Source of the DNA: Bacteroidetes bacterium QS_8_68_15
GTDB taxonomy: Bacteria; Bacteroidota; Rhodothermia; Rhodothermales; Salinibacteraceae
Assembly (NCBI GenBank): GCA_003023245.1
Contig: PXTR01000030.1
Location: forward strand, 7,756-19,610
DNA: 11,855 bases
Direction of reading: 5' to 3'
Position numbers and translations under genes: made by a program. The notes beneath the pieces were generated by a model. It saw only the letters and a program-made list of their open reading frames with translations. It was not told where the DNA came from and made no database searches. Below are positions 1-8,260 of the stretch, piece after piece. Each line of letters starts with the position of its first letter. The stretch's first letter is position 1.

Positions 1-20
1 TCCGGGAGACCTGGGCGCTC

Positions 21-68
21 CTGTTTCTTTTCGCTTGCTTTTTCTCCTCTCCTCTTCTCTCGCTCTCT
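21..68 (+). other. Pyrimidine-rich leader before the SusC-like gene
   Basis: Only about four purines occur in these 48 bases, and 38-61 is an unbroken C/T run. It ends about 10 bases before the ATG at 78, and there is no AGGAGG-like sequence. It may be an unstructured 5' leader or ribosome standby region. No convincing promoter box is visible in the 77 bases available upstream. Comparable C/T-rich stretches precede genes 2, 3 and 5. Confidence 0.4.
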
Positions 69-77
69 GTGCTTGAC

Positions 78-3000
78 ATGAAACGAATTTCCACGCTCAC
101 TTTCATTTTTCTGGTCGGGTGCTTGTTGGGCGCCGTTCCTTCGGCAGCGCAGCAGCAGGAGGAGGCGCGCACGATCACCGGCACGGTGACCTCCGCCGAG
201 GACGGGCGTACCCTGCCCGGCACGTCGGTGCTGGCGGTCGGCACCGAAAGCGGCACGGCCACCGCCGCCGACGGCTCCTACATGCTGGAGGTGCCCGCCG
301 CGGCCGATTCGCTGCGCTTCTCCTTCGTGGGCTTCGGCGCCAAGACGGTCGCCATCGCCGGGCGCTCCGAGATCGACGTCGCGCTCTCGCCGAACACGAA
401 GGCGATGGAAGAGGTCGTCGTCGTGGGCTTCGGCGAGCAGCGGCAGCGCGAGCTGACGGGCAGCATCTCGCAGGTGACGGCCGAGGAAATTCAGGACGTC
501 CCGGCCAGCAGCTTTCAGCAGGCGATGCAGGGCAAGGCCGCCGGCGTGCGCATCAGCAAAAACAACGGCAAGCTCGGGCAGGGCATTCAGGTGCGCGTGC
601 GTGGCTCCGCGTCCGTCTCGGCGGACAACCAGCCGCTTTACATCGTCGACGGGGTGCCGGTGACTACGACCAACCTCTCGGGCAACGGCGCGGCGACCAA
701 CCCGCTCGCGCAGCTCAACACGAGCGACATCCAGTCCGTCCAGGTGCTCAAAGACGCCTCGGCGGCGGCCATCTACGGCGCGCGCGCCTCCAACGGCGTC
801 GTCATCATCGAAACCAAAGACGGCTTCGAAGGCGGCACGCAGATCACGGCCGACGTGCAGCGCACCTGGAGCACGCCGACCAACCGGGTCGACATGCTGA
901 ACGCCGAGGAGTACGTCGACTACTACACCGAGGCGGCGCGCAACGGCGCCGCCTACCGCTACGAGAACAACATTGGCAACTATCGTGACGACTTCGCCAG
1001 CAAGCAGGCGGCCATCGACGCGGAGCTGGGCTACGTGCGCGGCGTCTTCGACTTTTTGTCGCAAGGCACCGACTGGCGCGACCTCGACGTGCAGAGCGAC
1101 TGGCAGGAGCAGGCCTTCCGCGACGACGCCGGGGGCACGAAGGTCGACCTGAGCGCGCGCGGCGGCGGGGAAAATACGACGTTCTACCTCTCCGGCTCCT
1201 ACAACGAGCAGCGCGGCATCCTCGTCCGCGACAACTACGACCTGATCTCCGGCAACGTCAAGGTCGACCACGACCTCTCCGACCGCTTCAACGTCGGCGG
1301 CAAGCTGAGCCTCTCGCGCTCGCTCAACACGCGCCTGCCCAACGACAACCAGTTCTCCACGCCCATCCAGCTGATCGCGCAGCCGGCCATCTCGCCGATC
1401 TACGCGCCGCAGACCGAGGGCGTCGAAATGGAAGAAGGATACCTTTCGGAATACCAGCCCTCCGAGGACTTCAACCAGAACACCCTCTACCTCAACAACC
1501 TCATCTACGGGGACAATGCGAGCTACGAAACGACCTCCTTTCGCAGTATCGGCAACGCCTACGTCGAGGCGGACGTGCTCCCGAAGCTGACGTTCCGCAG
1601 CCAGTTCGGCCTCGACCTCCTCGACCAGAACGAGGACCTTTACCACAACAGCACCATCGAGCCGAGCACCAACGGCTACGGCTACAACAGCTGGGACCGC
1701 GTGATCAACTACAACTCCAGCAGCTACTTCACCTACACCGAGGACGTCCTCGGCGACGAGAACCTCGAAGCCACCGCCGGGGTCGACTTTCAGGGCGTCG
1801 ACCGCAACGGGTCGTTCGTGGAGGGAGAGCAGTTTCCCAACGACGACTTCCAGCAGGTCGCCAGCGCCGGGGAAATCGTCGGCGGCGAAAGCTACGAGAC
1901 GGGCTATCGCTTCCTGGCCTTCTTCGGGCGCGCCAGCTACAGCTTCGACGACAAGTACCTGCTCAAAGTGAGCGGACGCTACGAAGGCTCCTCGCGCTTC
2001 GGGGAAAACAACCGCTACGGCTTCTTCCCGGCCGCCTCCGCCGGCTGGATCATGACCGAGGAGCCGTTTCTTTCCGACAGCGACGTGGTGAACTTCCTGA
2101 AGCTGCGCGCCAGCTACGGCCTCACCGGCAACGCCGGCATCGGCAACTTCGACGCGCGCGGCCTCTGGGACGCCACCAGCTACGGCGGGCGCTCTGGGAT
2201 CCTCCCCTCACAGATTCCCAACCCCGACCTGAAGTGGGAGCGCAGCGCGCAGCTGGACGTGGGGCTGGACTTCGGCTTCTTCGACGACCGCATCAACGGG
2301 GAGATGGACTACTACATCAGGAACACCGACAACCTGCTTTTGGACGTGAACGTGCCGGCGACGACCGGCTTCCTCACGCAGACGCGCAACGTCGGCGCGC
2401 TGACCAACCACGGCTTCGAGCTGCTGCTGAACACCGACAACCTGCGCGGTGACTTCACTTGGTCGACCAGCCTGAATCTCTCGATCAACCGCAACGAGAT
2501 CACCGACCTCAACGGTCAGGTTATCGAAGGCGGTGCCATCAACCGCGCCATCGAGGGCGAGCCCATCGGCGTTTTTTACGGCCGGGAGTACGCCGGCGTC
2601 GACCCGCAGAACGGCGACGCGCTCTACTACGTCAACGAAAAGAACGACGAGGGCGACGTCATCGACGGGGAGACGACGACCAACGACCCCAACGCGGCCA
2701 ACCGCGTGGTCCTGGGGCAGCCGCAGCCGGACTTCTCCGGCGGCCTGGGCAACCAGTTCTCCTACGCCGGCTTCGGCCTGAACGTGTTCTTCAACTACTC
2801 CTACGGCGGGAAGATCTACGACGCCGGCGGCAACTTCAAGACCTCCAACGCGCGCTTCTTCGACAACCAGCACGTCTCCCAGCTCGACGCCTGGCAGGAG
2901 CCGGGCGACCAAACCGACGTGCCGGAGGCGCGCCTCGGCCTCTCCAACGGCGACGTCGAGTCGAGCCGGTACCTCTACGACGGCTCGTACGTGCGCCTCA

Positions 3001-3236
3001 AGAACGTGACGCTCGCCTACACGCTGCCGCAGAGCCTGACCGGCCGCATCGGCGCGAGCAAGGCGCGCCTCTACGTCACCGGCGTCAACCTGCTGACCTT
3101 CACCGACTACCGCTGGTGGGACCCGGAAGTCAACGCCGACTACCTCGCCGAAGACAGCAATCTGAGCCTGGGCAACGAGTTTTACTCCGCCCCGCAGGCC
3201 CGCAAGATCAGCACCGGCGTGCGCCTCACGTTCTGA
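78..3236 (+). CDS. SusC/RagA-type TonB-dependent outer-membrane transporter
   Basis: This is a 1052-residue outer-membrane beta-barrel that would import a ligand captured by its SusD partner, using TonB-ExbBD energy. I chose ATG 78 over the GTG at 69 because it gives a clean signal peptide (MKRISTL, hydrophobic core, cleavage near SAA|Q at residue 24). Residues about 32-100 form a carboxypeptidase-regulatory-like (CarboxypepD_reg) domain starting TITGTV. The family signature EEVVVVGFG with a following R-x-LTGS is at 111-130. The plug domain holds PLYIVDGVPV (186-195) and LKDASAAAIYGARASNG (224-240). The remainder is aromatic-rich barrel, ending in VRLTF with the terminal Phe expected for BAM-dependent insertion. 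Length is normal for the family. The SusD-type gene follows after 145 bases, the standard order. Family assignment is certain. The ligand is inferred as peptides only from the downstream peptidases. Confidence 0.95.
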   Translation: MKRISTLTFIFLVGCLLGAVPSAAQQQEEARTITGTVTSAEDGRTLPGTSVLAVGTESGTATAADGSYMLEVPAAADSLRFSFVGFGAKTVAIAGRSEIDVALSPNTKAMEEVVVVGFGEQRQRELTGSISQVTAEEIQDVPASSFQQAMQGKAAGVRISKNNGKLGQGIQVRVRGSASVSADNQPLYIVDGVPVTTTNLSGNGAATNPLAQLNTSDIQSVQVLKDASAAAIYGARASNGVVIIETKDGFEGGTQITADVQRTWSTPTNRVDMLNAEEYVDYYTEAARNGAAYRYENNIGNYRDDFASKQAAIDAELGYVRGVFDFLSQGTDWRDLDVQSDWQEQAFRDDAGGTKVDLSARGGGENTTFYLSGSYNEQRGILVRDNYDLISGNVKVDHDLSDRFNVGGKLSLSRSLNTRLPNDNQFSTPIQLIAQPAISPIYAPQTEGVEMEEGYLSEYQPSEDFNQNTLYLNNLIYGDNASYETTSFRSIGNAYVEADVLPKLTFRSQFGLDLLDQNEDLYHNSTIEPSTNGYGYNSWDRVINYNSSSYFTYTEDVLGDENLEATAGVDFQGVDRNGSFVEGEQFPNDDFQQVASAGEIVGGESYETGYRFLAFFGRASYSFDDKYLLKVSGRYEGSSRFGENNRYGFFPAASAGWIMTEEPFLSDSDVVNFLKLRASYGLTGNAGIGNFDARGLWDATSYGGRSGILPSQIPNPDLKWERSAQLDVGLDFGFFDDRINGEMDYYIRNTDNLLLDVNVPATTGFLTQTRNVGALTNHGFELLLNTDNLRGDFTWSTSLNLSINRNEITDLNGQVIEGGAINRAIEGEPIGVFYGREYAGVDPQNGDALYYVNEKNDEGDVIDGETTTNDPNAANRVVLGQPQPDFSGGLGNQFSYAGFGLNVFFNYSYGGKIYDAGGNFKTSNARFFDNQHVSQLDAWQEPGDQTDVPEARLGLSNGDVESSRYLYDGSYVRLKNVTLAYTLPQSLTGRIGASKARLYVTGVNLLTFTDYRWWDPEVNADYLAEDSNLSLGNEFYSAPQARKISTGVRLTF

Positions 3237-3247
3237 CGTGTTGCGTT

Positions 3248-3324
3248 GCGTGATGCGTGTCGCGTGATGCGTGTCGCGTGATGCGTGTCGCGTGATGCGT
3301 GTCGCGTGATCCGTGATGCGTGAA
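3248..3324 (+). repeat. Heptamer tandem array (GCGTGAT family), block 1
   Basis: Four perfect copies of the 14-mer GCGTGATGCGTGTC lie at 3248-3303. They are followed by the single heptamers GCGTGAT, CCGTGAT and GCGTGAA to 3324. The 14-mer is itself GCGTGAT plus GCGTGTC, so the array is 11 heptamers in register. It begins 11 bases after the SusC-like stop codon and ends 57 bases before the SusD-like start. It is noncoding. Reverse-strand reading gives low-complexity His/Thr/Arg/Ser runs typical of spurious ORFs. Function is unknown. Confidence 0.93.
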
Positions 3325-3381
3325 AGAACGGGCATGGCTCCGTTTCCCCCGCCCCCCTGCACTCCCCATACTCCCAACCTC

Positions 3382-4797
3382 ATGAACACGACGCTTCCGC
3401 TTCGCTCGCTGCTTCCGCTGCTCGCCGCTGTCGCACTCGCGGTGGCGGCCACCACTACCACCACCGGCTGCGACAGCCTGCTCGATACCGAGCCGTCGCA
3501 GTCGATCAGCGAAGAGCGTGCCCTTTCGTCGCCGCAAAACGTAGAAGCCGCTCTCTCCGGCGCGTACAACGCGCTCTCCAACGCCGACCTCTATGGCGGG
3601 CAGATCTTCATGAATGCCGACCTGATGGCCGACAACGGCGAAGTCTTCTGGGACGGCACCTACGAGCAGCCGGCGCAGTTCTGGAACAAGAACCTCTTCG
3701 TCAACAACGCCTTCGTCGCCGACGAGTGGAACGAAGCCTACGAGACCATCAACATCGCCAACAACGTGCTCAGTGCGCTCGATCAGTTCGAGGATGAGGA
3801 GCGCCGCACCCGCGTCGAGGGGGAGGCGCGTTTTCTGCGCGGGCTGATGTACTTCGAGCTGGTGCGCCTCTTCGCGAAGCCCTACGACGCGGTCGACCCG
3901 TCGGCGGCGCTCGGCGTGCCTATCGTGCTCGAGCCCACGCGCAGCATCAGCGACGAGGACAACGTGGAGCGCGCCTCTATGGACGTCGTCTACGAGCAGG
4001 TCACGGCCGACCTCGAAGCCGCGCGCGAGCAGCTGGGGAGCAGCGCCAACAAGTACGTCGCCGACACCTACGTCGCCAGCGCCGTGCTCTCGCGCGTGCA
4101 TCTCACCCGCGACGAGTACGAGGCCGCCGCCCGCGCAGCCGACCGCGTCATCGCCTCGGGCGACTTCTCCCTGATGGAGACCTTCGCCGGGGCGTTCAAC
4201 AACGGGAGCGCCGTCGCGGAGTACGTCTTCGCTGTGCCCATCACCACTCAGGACGGCGTCAATGAACTGAACACCTTCTACGGCTCCGGCTCGCAGTCCG
4301 ACCCCAACGGCGGCCGCGGCGACATCAGCATCACCGACGAGCACGTCGCGCTCTACGGGGACGGTGACGCGCGCGGCAACTTCTTCTACATCGATGAGTC
4401 CGACGGCGACGCCCGCCGCACGAGCAAGTGGAAGGGCGACGAATCGACCGGGGCGGATATTCCGGTGATTCGCCTGGCCGAGATGTACCTCACACGCGCC
4501 GAGGGCAACTTCCGCGCCGGCACCGAGATCGGCGCCGCGCCCATCGCCGACATCAACCGCATTCGGGACCGCGCCGGGGCAGATAGCCTCGACGCGTCGA
4601 ATCTGACCGCCGAGCGGATCTTCGAAGAGCGCAAGCTGGAGCTGATGTTCGAGGGCCACCTCCTGCACGACCTGCAGCGCACCGAGCGCTCCGTCGGCAG
4701 CATTCCCTACGACGCCAACGCGCTCTTGTACCCGATCCCGCAGCGCGAGATGGACGCCAACCCCAGCCTCACGCAGAACCCCGGCTACGGGTCGTGA
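3382..4797 (+). CDS. SusD/RagB-type substrate-binding surface lipoprotein
   Basis: This 471-residue lipoprotein would sit as a lid on the upstream SusC-type barrel and bind its ligand. ATG 3382 is preferred over in-frame starts near 3313 because it gives a lipoprotein signal: a short basic stretch, a Leu/Ala core, five Thr, then Gly-Cys with the lipidated Cys at 30. The -3 and -2 positions of the lipobox are Thr, which is unusual. CDSLLDTEPS after the Cys is the classic SusD mature N-terminus. Family landmarks are the TPR-like segment EARFLRGLMYFELVRLF (148-164), IPVIRLAEMYLTRAEG (near 360), EERKLELMFEGHLLHDLQR (near 415-433) and a C-terminal YPIPQREMDANP...QNPGY. It is slightly shorter than many SusD proteins (often 500-550). 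The leader is C-rich without a Shine-Dalgarno sequence. The stop codon lies inside a heptamer repeat. The 145-base gap suggests co-transcription with the SusC-type gene. Confidence 0.94.
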   Translation: MNTTLPLRSLLPLLAAVALAVAATTTTTGCDSLLDTEPSQSISEERALSSPQNVEAALSGAYNALSNADLYGGQIFMNADLMADNGEVFWDGTYEQPAQFWNKNLFVNNAFVADEWNEAYETINIANNVLSALDQFEDEERRTRVEGEARFLRGLMYFELVRLFAKPYDAVDPSAALGVPIVLEPTRSISDEDNVERASMDVVYEQVTADLEAAREQLGSSANKYVADTYVASAVLSRVHLTRDEYEAAARAADRVIASGDFSLMETFAGAFNNGSAVAEYVFAVPITTQDGVNELNTFYGSGSQSDPNGGRGDISITDEHVALYGDGDARGNFFYIDESDGDARRTSKWKGDESTGADIPVIRLAEMYLTRAEGNFRAGTEIGAAPIADINRIRDRAGADSLDASNLTAERIFEERKLELMFEGHLLHDLQRTERSVGSIPYDANALLYPIPQREMDANPSLTQNPGYGS

Positions 4798-4856
4798 TGC
4801 GGATGCCGCGTGATGCATGTCGCGTGATGCGTGATTCGTGATGCGTGATTCGTGAC
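4792..4856 (+). repeat. Heptamer array (GCGTGAT family), block 2, overlapping the SusD-like stop
   Basis: A first unit TCGTGAT (4792-4798) contains the TGA stop of the SusD-type gene. After a 9-base irregular stretch, seven heptamers in register run from 4808 to 4856: GCGTGAT, GCATGTC, GCGTGAT, GCGTGAT, TCGTGAT, GCGTGAT, TCGTGAC. It belongs to the same family as block 1 but is more diverged. It is not predicted to encode protein. Confidence 0.9.
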
Positions 4857-4882
4857 CGTTGCGTCGATCGTGGTCTGTCACG

Positions 4883-4941
4883 GGGGCTTCGGTCTTAGAG
4901 CTTGGGTTTTCGGTCTGAAAATCCAAGCCCAAAGCCCCAGG
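4883..4941 (+). repeat. Long imperfect hairpin made of opposing heptamer runs
   Basis: The left arm reads in register as GGGCTTC, GGTCTTA, GAGCTTG, GGTTTTC, GGTCTGA (4884-4918). The right arm is C-rich with the same period (ATCCAAG, CCCAAAG, CCCCAGG at 4921-4941). The inner stem pairs CTTGGGTTTTC (4901-4911) with GAAAATCCAAG (4917-4927), with one G-T wobble and a 5-base loop. The outer stem pairs GGGGCTT (4883-4889) with AAGCCCC (4932-4938). It lies between the SusD-type gene and the M14 gene, so it could be an RNA 3'-end or processing structure. There is a short CCCCTTTT after it (4956-4963), but no classic stem-plus-U-run terminator. Confidence 0.7.
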
Positions 4942-4995
4942 ACCGACGTCCCAGGCCCCTTTTCTCCCGAACGAACCCCCCACGGTTTTCCCTCA

Positions 4996-7881
4996 ATGCC
5001 TCGCCTCTTGCCGCACTGCTTCGTTTCACGGCTCGCCCTGCTGCTTCTTTTTGCTGCTTCCTTTTCTCTTCTTTCCGGGCCGGCGCACGCGCAACAACAG
5101 AAGCAGGGGGCCGAGCGGCTGCCCATCGAGGCAAACCGGAACTGCTCGTCGGAGTGGGAGGCACGCATGGCGTTCGGGCTGTGCCCCGACGGCGCGTTTA
5201 GCTTCTATGCCGCCGGCGACTACCGCCCCGACGTGCCGCGGCCCGACAGCACCTTCGGCTACCCGCTGGGCAGCTGGCACACGACCTACGGGCGCATGGA
5301 GCAGTACCTGACGGACCTCGAAGCCGCCGCGCCGGAGCGCGTGGAGGTCTTCGACTACGGGGAGAGCGTCGAGCAGCGCACGCTCCATCTCACCGCCGTC
5401 GGCAGCGAAGAGACGATGCAGCGCCTCGACGACGTGCGGCGCGGCCTCCAGCGCCTGGCCGACCCGCGCAACACCTCGCCCGCCGAGGCGGAGCGCCTGG
5501 CCGCCGACCTGCCGGTGGTCGTCTGGGTCAACGCGGCCAACGACGGCAACGAAACGGCGGCCTTCGAGGCGGCGATTCAGCTCGCCTACCAGCTCGCCGC
5601 CGGCGAGGACGAGCGCACGCGCCGGATGCGCTCCGAAACGCTCGTGCTCATCAACATGGCGCACAACCCCGAGAGCCAGGCGCGCTTCGCGGCATTCTAC
5701 AACGCCTTCGCCGGCGGCGACGCCGACCCGGCGGCCCTGGAGCATGACGCGCCTTGGGGGATGAACACCAACAACAACCACTACCAGATCGACCTCAACC
5801 GCGACGCCCTCGCCCTCACCCAGCCCGAGACGCGCGCCGTGGCCGCCGCCCTCCAGCGCTGGCGCCCGCAGGTCTTCGCCGACCTGCACGGGCAAACCAC
5901 GCAGTACTTCTTCCCGCCCAACGCCACGCCCGTCAACCCGCTCTTTCCCGACCAGCTCGACCGCTGGATCGAGACCTTCGGGGAAAACAACGCCGCGGCG
6001 TTCGACCGCTACGGCTGGAGCTACTACACGCGCGACGTCTTCGACCTCTTTTACCCCGGCTACTGGGACAGCTACCCCAGCCTGCACGGCGCCACCGGCA
6101 TGACCTACGAGACCGACGGCGGCGGCGGCAAGGGGGTACGCTGGCGCCGCGGCGACGGCACGGTGCTGACGTTCAGGGACGGCATCGCGCATCACTTCGT
6201 CGCCAGCCTCTCGACCATCGAGACGGCCGCCGAGAACCGCGAGGCCCGTCTCGAAAGCTACTACGACTACTTTGCCAGCGCCCTGGAGGAAGGCCGCGAC
6301 GACCGCATGCAGTCGGTCGTGCTGCCGTTGACGGAGGGGGAAGAGCCGGCCGCCGTGCGCCTGGCGACGACGCTTCTGCGCCACGGCATCACGGTGCGCC
6401 GCACCACCGCCGCCGGCGACGTGACCGGCCACGGCTACCTCGACAGCGGCGGCGACGATGACGACGAGACCGAGCGCCGCGTGCCCGCAGGCAGCTTCGT
6501 GGTGGACCTCGCGCAGCCGAACTACCGCCTCGCCAAGATGCTGCTCGCCCCAGAGATCCCGCTGCCGGAGGGCTTTCGCCAGCAGGAACTGGCCCGCTAC
6601 GCGCGCAACCTGCGCCTCGCCCCGCAGGAGCGAGAGGGCCACGCCTTCTACGATGTGACCTCCTGGAACCTGCCGCTGGCCTTCCACGTCACGGAGGCGT
6701 TCTGGACGGAGGAGCGCGCCGAGTTGCCCTCCGAGCCGGTGCGCTCGCCCGAGGACGTGTCGCAGGTGAGCGGCGGGACCGACGGGCGCGCCCGCAGCGC
6801 CTACGTGTGGCGCCCCTCCGGCACCGGGGCCGTGCAGCTCCTGGCGCGCCTGCAAGGGGAAGACTTCAACGTGGCCGTCAGCCGCCGCCCGCTCGTGGTG
6901 GCCGACGAGGAATTTCCGCGTGGCTCGTACGTGGCGCGCGTGAACCGCAACCCCGACGCGCTCCACGAACGCATCGACGCGCTGGCCCGCGAGGCGGGAG
7001 TGGACGTGCGCGCCGCCGCGACGGCCTACCCTGAGCGCGGCCCCACCGGCACCGGCTCGGAGGCCGTGCGCAACCTGCGCCCGCCGCGCATCGGCGTGCT
7101 CGCCGGCGAAGGCGTCTCGACGACCTCCTACGGCGCGCTCTGGTACTTCCTCGAACGGCGCATCCACCAATCCTTCACGGCGCTTCGCGCCGAGGACCTC
7201 GCCGGCGTCAACCTGCGCCGCTTCGACGTGATGATCCTGCCGGACGGCGGCTACGACCCGCTCGGCGAGCGCGCCACCGACAAACTCGAAGGCTGGGTCG
7301 AACGCGGCGGCGCGCTCATCGGCTACGCCGGCGGGGCGCGCTTCCTCACCGCCGAAGGCTTCGCCGACTATGCCGCGCCCGACACCGGCGCGCTCTCCCC
7401 CGACACGGTGCGTGCCCTGCGCCGCCGCGCCGACGCCCGCCTCTCGGGGACCACGCCGGAGAACCTGCCGCCTGCGCCCAGCCGGGCGGCCCGGCCCGGC
7501 CACACGCTCGCCGTGCCCGGCGCCTTCCTGCGCGCCCAGTTCGACGGCGGCCACTGGCTAACCTTCGGCTACGACGAACGCGAACTGGCGCTCCTTTCCA
7601 CCAACCGCCCGCTGCGCCCCACTCGCAACGGCGCCACGCCCGTCCGCTACGTCGACGCCGGCCGCGAGACTCTCGAAGTCAGCGGCTTCACCTGGCCGGA
7701 CAACACGCGCCGCACCTACGCCGGCGCGCCCTACGCCACCGTCGACGCCGTCGGCGACGGGCGCGTCATCCGCCTGGCCGAGGATCCGGTCTTCCGCCTC
7801 GTCTACGACGGCCCGGCGCAGCTGCTGACCAACGCCATCTACCTCGGCGCGCGCGGACGCAGCAGCTCTTCGGCGTACTGA
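4996..7881 (+). CDS. Secreted M14-type metallocarboxypeptidase-like protein with C-terminal glutamine-amidotransferase-like domain
   Basis: This 961-residue exported protein would act on peptides outside the cytoplasm. ATG 4996 gives a signal peptide with an AHA|Q cleavage site after residue 32. In-frame codons from 4852 lie in repeat DNA and are not used. The M14 fold is indicated by NDGNE (182-186), QIDLNRDALALTQPETRAV (about 259-277), ADLHGQTTQYFFPP (third zinc ligand His298) and GMTYETDGGG (Glu372). The His298 to Glu372 spacing of 74 equals that between His196 and the catalytic Glu270 of carboxypeptidase A. The first zinc ligand, normally the His of HxxE, is Asp183, while Glu186 is kept. 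Residues about 697-790 resemble a class I glutamine-amidotransferase-like Rossmann domain (RIGVLAGEGV, FDVMILPDGGY, GGALIGYAGG) without the nucleophile Cys. It probably cooperates with the SusCD pair. Either catalysis uses an altered zinc site or the protein only binds peptide; sequence alone cannot decide. Confidence 0.86.
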   Translation: MPRLLPHCFVSRLALLLLFAASFSLLSGPAHAQQQKQGAERLPIEANRNCSSEWEARMAFGLCPDGAFSFYAAGDYRPDVPRPDSTFGYPLGSWHTTYGRMEQYLTDLEAAAPERVEVFDYGESVEQRTLHLTAVGSEETMQRLDDVRRGLQRLADPRNTSPAEAERLAADLPVVVWVNAANDGNETAAFEAAIQLAYQLAAGEDERTRRMRSETLVLINMAHNPESQARFAAFYNAFAGGDADPAALEHDAPWGMNTNNNHYQIDLNRDALALTQPETRAVAAALQRWRPQVFADLHGQTTQYFFPPNATPVNPLFPDQLDRWIETFGENNAAAFDRYGWSYYTRDVFDLFYPGYWDSYPSLHGATGMTYETDGGGGKGVRWRRGDGTVLTFRDGIAHHFVASLSTIETAAENREARLESYYDYFASALEEGRDDRMQSVVLPLTEGEEPAAVRLATTLLRHGITVRRTTAAGDVTGHGYLDSGGDDDDETERRVPAGSFVVDLAQPNYRLAKMLLAPEIPLPEGFRQQELARYARNLRLAPQEREGHAFYDVTSWNLPLAFHVTEAFWTEERAELPSEPVRSPEDVSQVSGGTDGRARSAYVWRPSGTGAVQLLARLQGEDFNVAVSRRPLVVADEEFPRGSYVARVNRNPDALHERIDALAREAGVDVRAAATAYPERGPTGTGSEAVRNLRPPRIGVLAGEGVSTTSYGALWYFLERRIHQSFTALRAEDLAGVNLRRFDVMILPDGGYDPLGERATDKLEGWVERGGALIGYAGGARFLTAEGFADYAAPDTGALSPDTVRALRRRADARLSGTTPENLPPAPSRAARPGHTLAVPGAFLRAQFDGGHWLTFGYDERELALLSTNRPLRPTRNGATPVRYVDAGRETLEVSGFTWPDNTRRTYAGAPYATVDAVGDGRVIRLAEDPVFRLVYDGPAQLLTNAIYLGARGRSSSSAY

Positions 7882-7895
7882 CTTCGGCGTACCGG
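7868..7895 (+). repeat. 14-base direct duplication across the M14 gene stop codon
   Basis: CTTCGGCGTACTGA (7868-7881, containing the TGA stop) is followed immediately by CTTCGGCGTACCGG (7882-7895). The first 11 bases are identical. Two mismatches in the last three bases remove the stop from the second copy. This is a recent or partly decayed tandem duplication. Confidence 0.75.
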
Positions 7896-7958
7896 CGCGT
7901 TTCTTCTCGTCGCGTGAGTGCCTTTTTTGCGAGCGTACGAGGTCGGCGCGGGAAGGGG

Positions 7959-7986
7959 GCGTATTGCGTGATGCGTGATGCGTAAG
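7959..7986 (+). repeat. Heptamer block 3 (GCGTGAT family, + orientation)
   Basis: Four heptamers in register: GCGTATT, GCGTGAT, GCGTGAT, GCGTAAG. They begin 78 bases after the M14 gene stop and have the same consensus as blocks 1 and 2. Confidence 0.85.
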
Positions 7987-8148
7987 GTTGCTTTTTGCTG
8001 ACGACCGAAGAGGATTCGAGCGTCGATGCTTTCTGAACGGCCTTGCCGGTAGATCCGAGCTGCAAGCGAGTCGGCACACACTACTGCGCTGTCGAGCGTG
8101 ATTCTTGGCCCTCCGAGGAGGTTCTGCCACGAAGCTTCGACGACGGGC

Positions 8149-8183
8149 GACCGACGACGCCACGCCGCTCCGCGTCGTCGGTC
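8149..8183 (+). repeat. Perfect 12-bp inverted repeat with 11-base loop
   Basis: GACCGACGACGC (8149-8160) is the exact reverse complement of GCGTCGTCGGTC (8172-8183), with loop 8161-8171. A T5 run follows at 8201-8205, 17 bases beyond the stem. That is too far for a textbook intrinsic terminator, but it could still mark an RNA end for the upstream M14 transcript. Confidence 0.75.
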
Positions 8184-8260
8184 CTCTATCGTCCACCGTC
8201 TTTTTCAGGCTGCTCAGGGCACCGCAGGTAAGCAGAGACCGCTACTCAAATAGTGACGAG

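Noticed and set aside
3248..3324. CRISPR array
   Set aside because: The units are contiguous 7/14-base repeats without spacers, and no cas gene is present.
2208..3581. 457-codon minus-strand frame
   Set aside because: It is a shadow of the SusC-type gene end, joined across repeat block 1.
3226..4983. 585-codon minus-strand frame ending in His/Thr/Arg/Ser repeats
   Set aside because: It mirrors the SusD-type gene. The repeat peptide comes from the noncoding GCGTGAT heptamers.
4852..4995. Longer N-terminus for the M14 gene using upstream in-frame codons
   Set aside because: The extra residues come from repeat and hairpin DNA and would bury the signal peptide that starts at 4996.
5026..7554. 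842-codon open frame on the minus strand
   Set aside because: It lies wholly antisense to the M14 gene, whose motifs are clear. Its translation is a Val/Gly/Ala/Arg/His-rich low-complexity product typical of mirrored GC-rich codons, with no recognisable domain.
7905..7940. Intrinsic terminator at the T6 run after the M14 gene
   Set aside because: I could not build a stable stem immediately upstream of the T run.
8149..8205. Classic rho-independent terminator
   Set aside because: The stem is strong, but the T5 run begins 17 bases after it, too far for the standard model. It is kept only as an inverted repeat.
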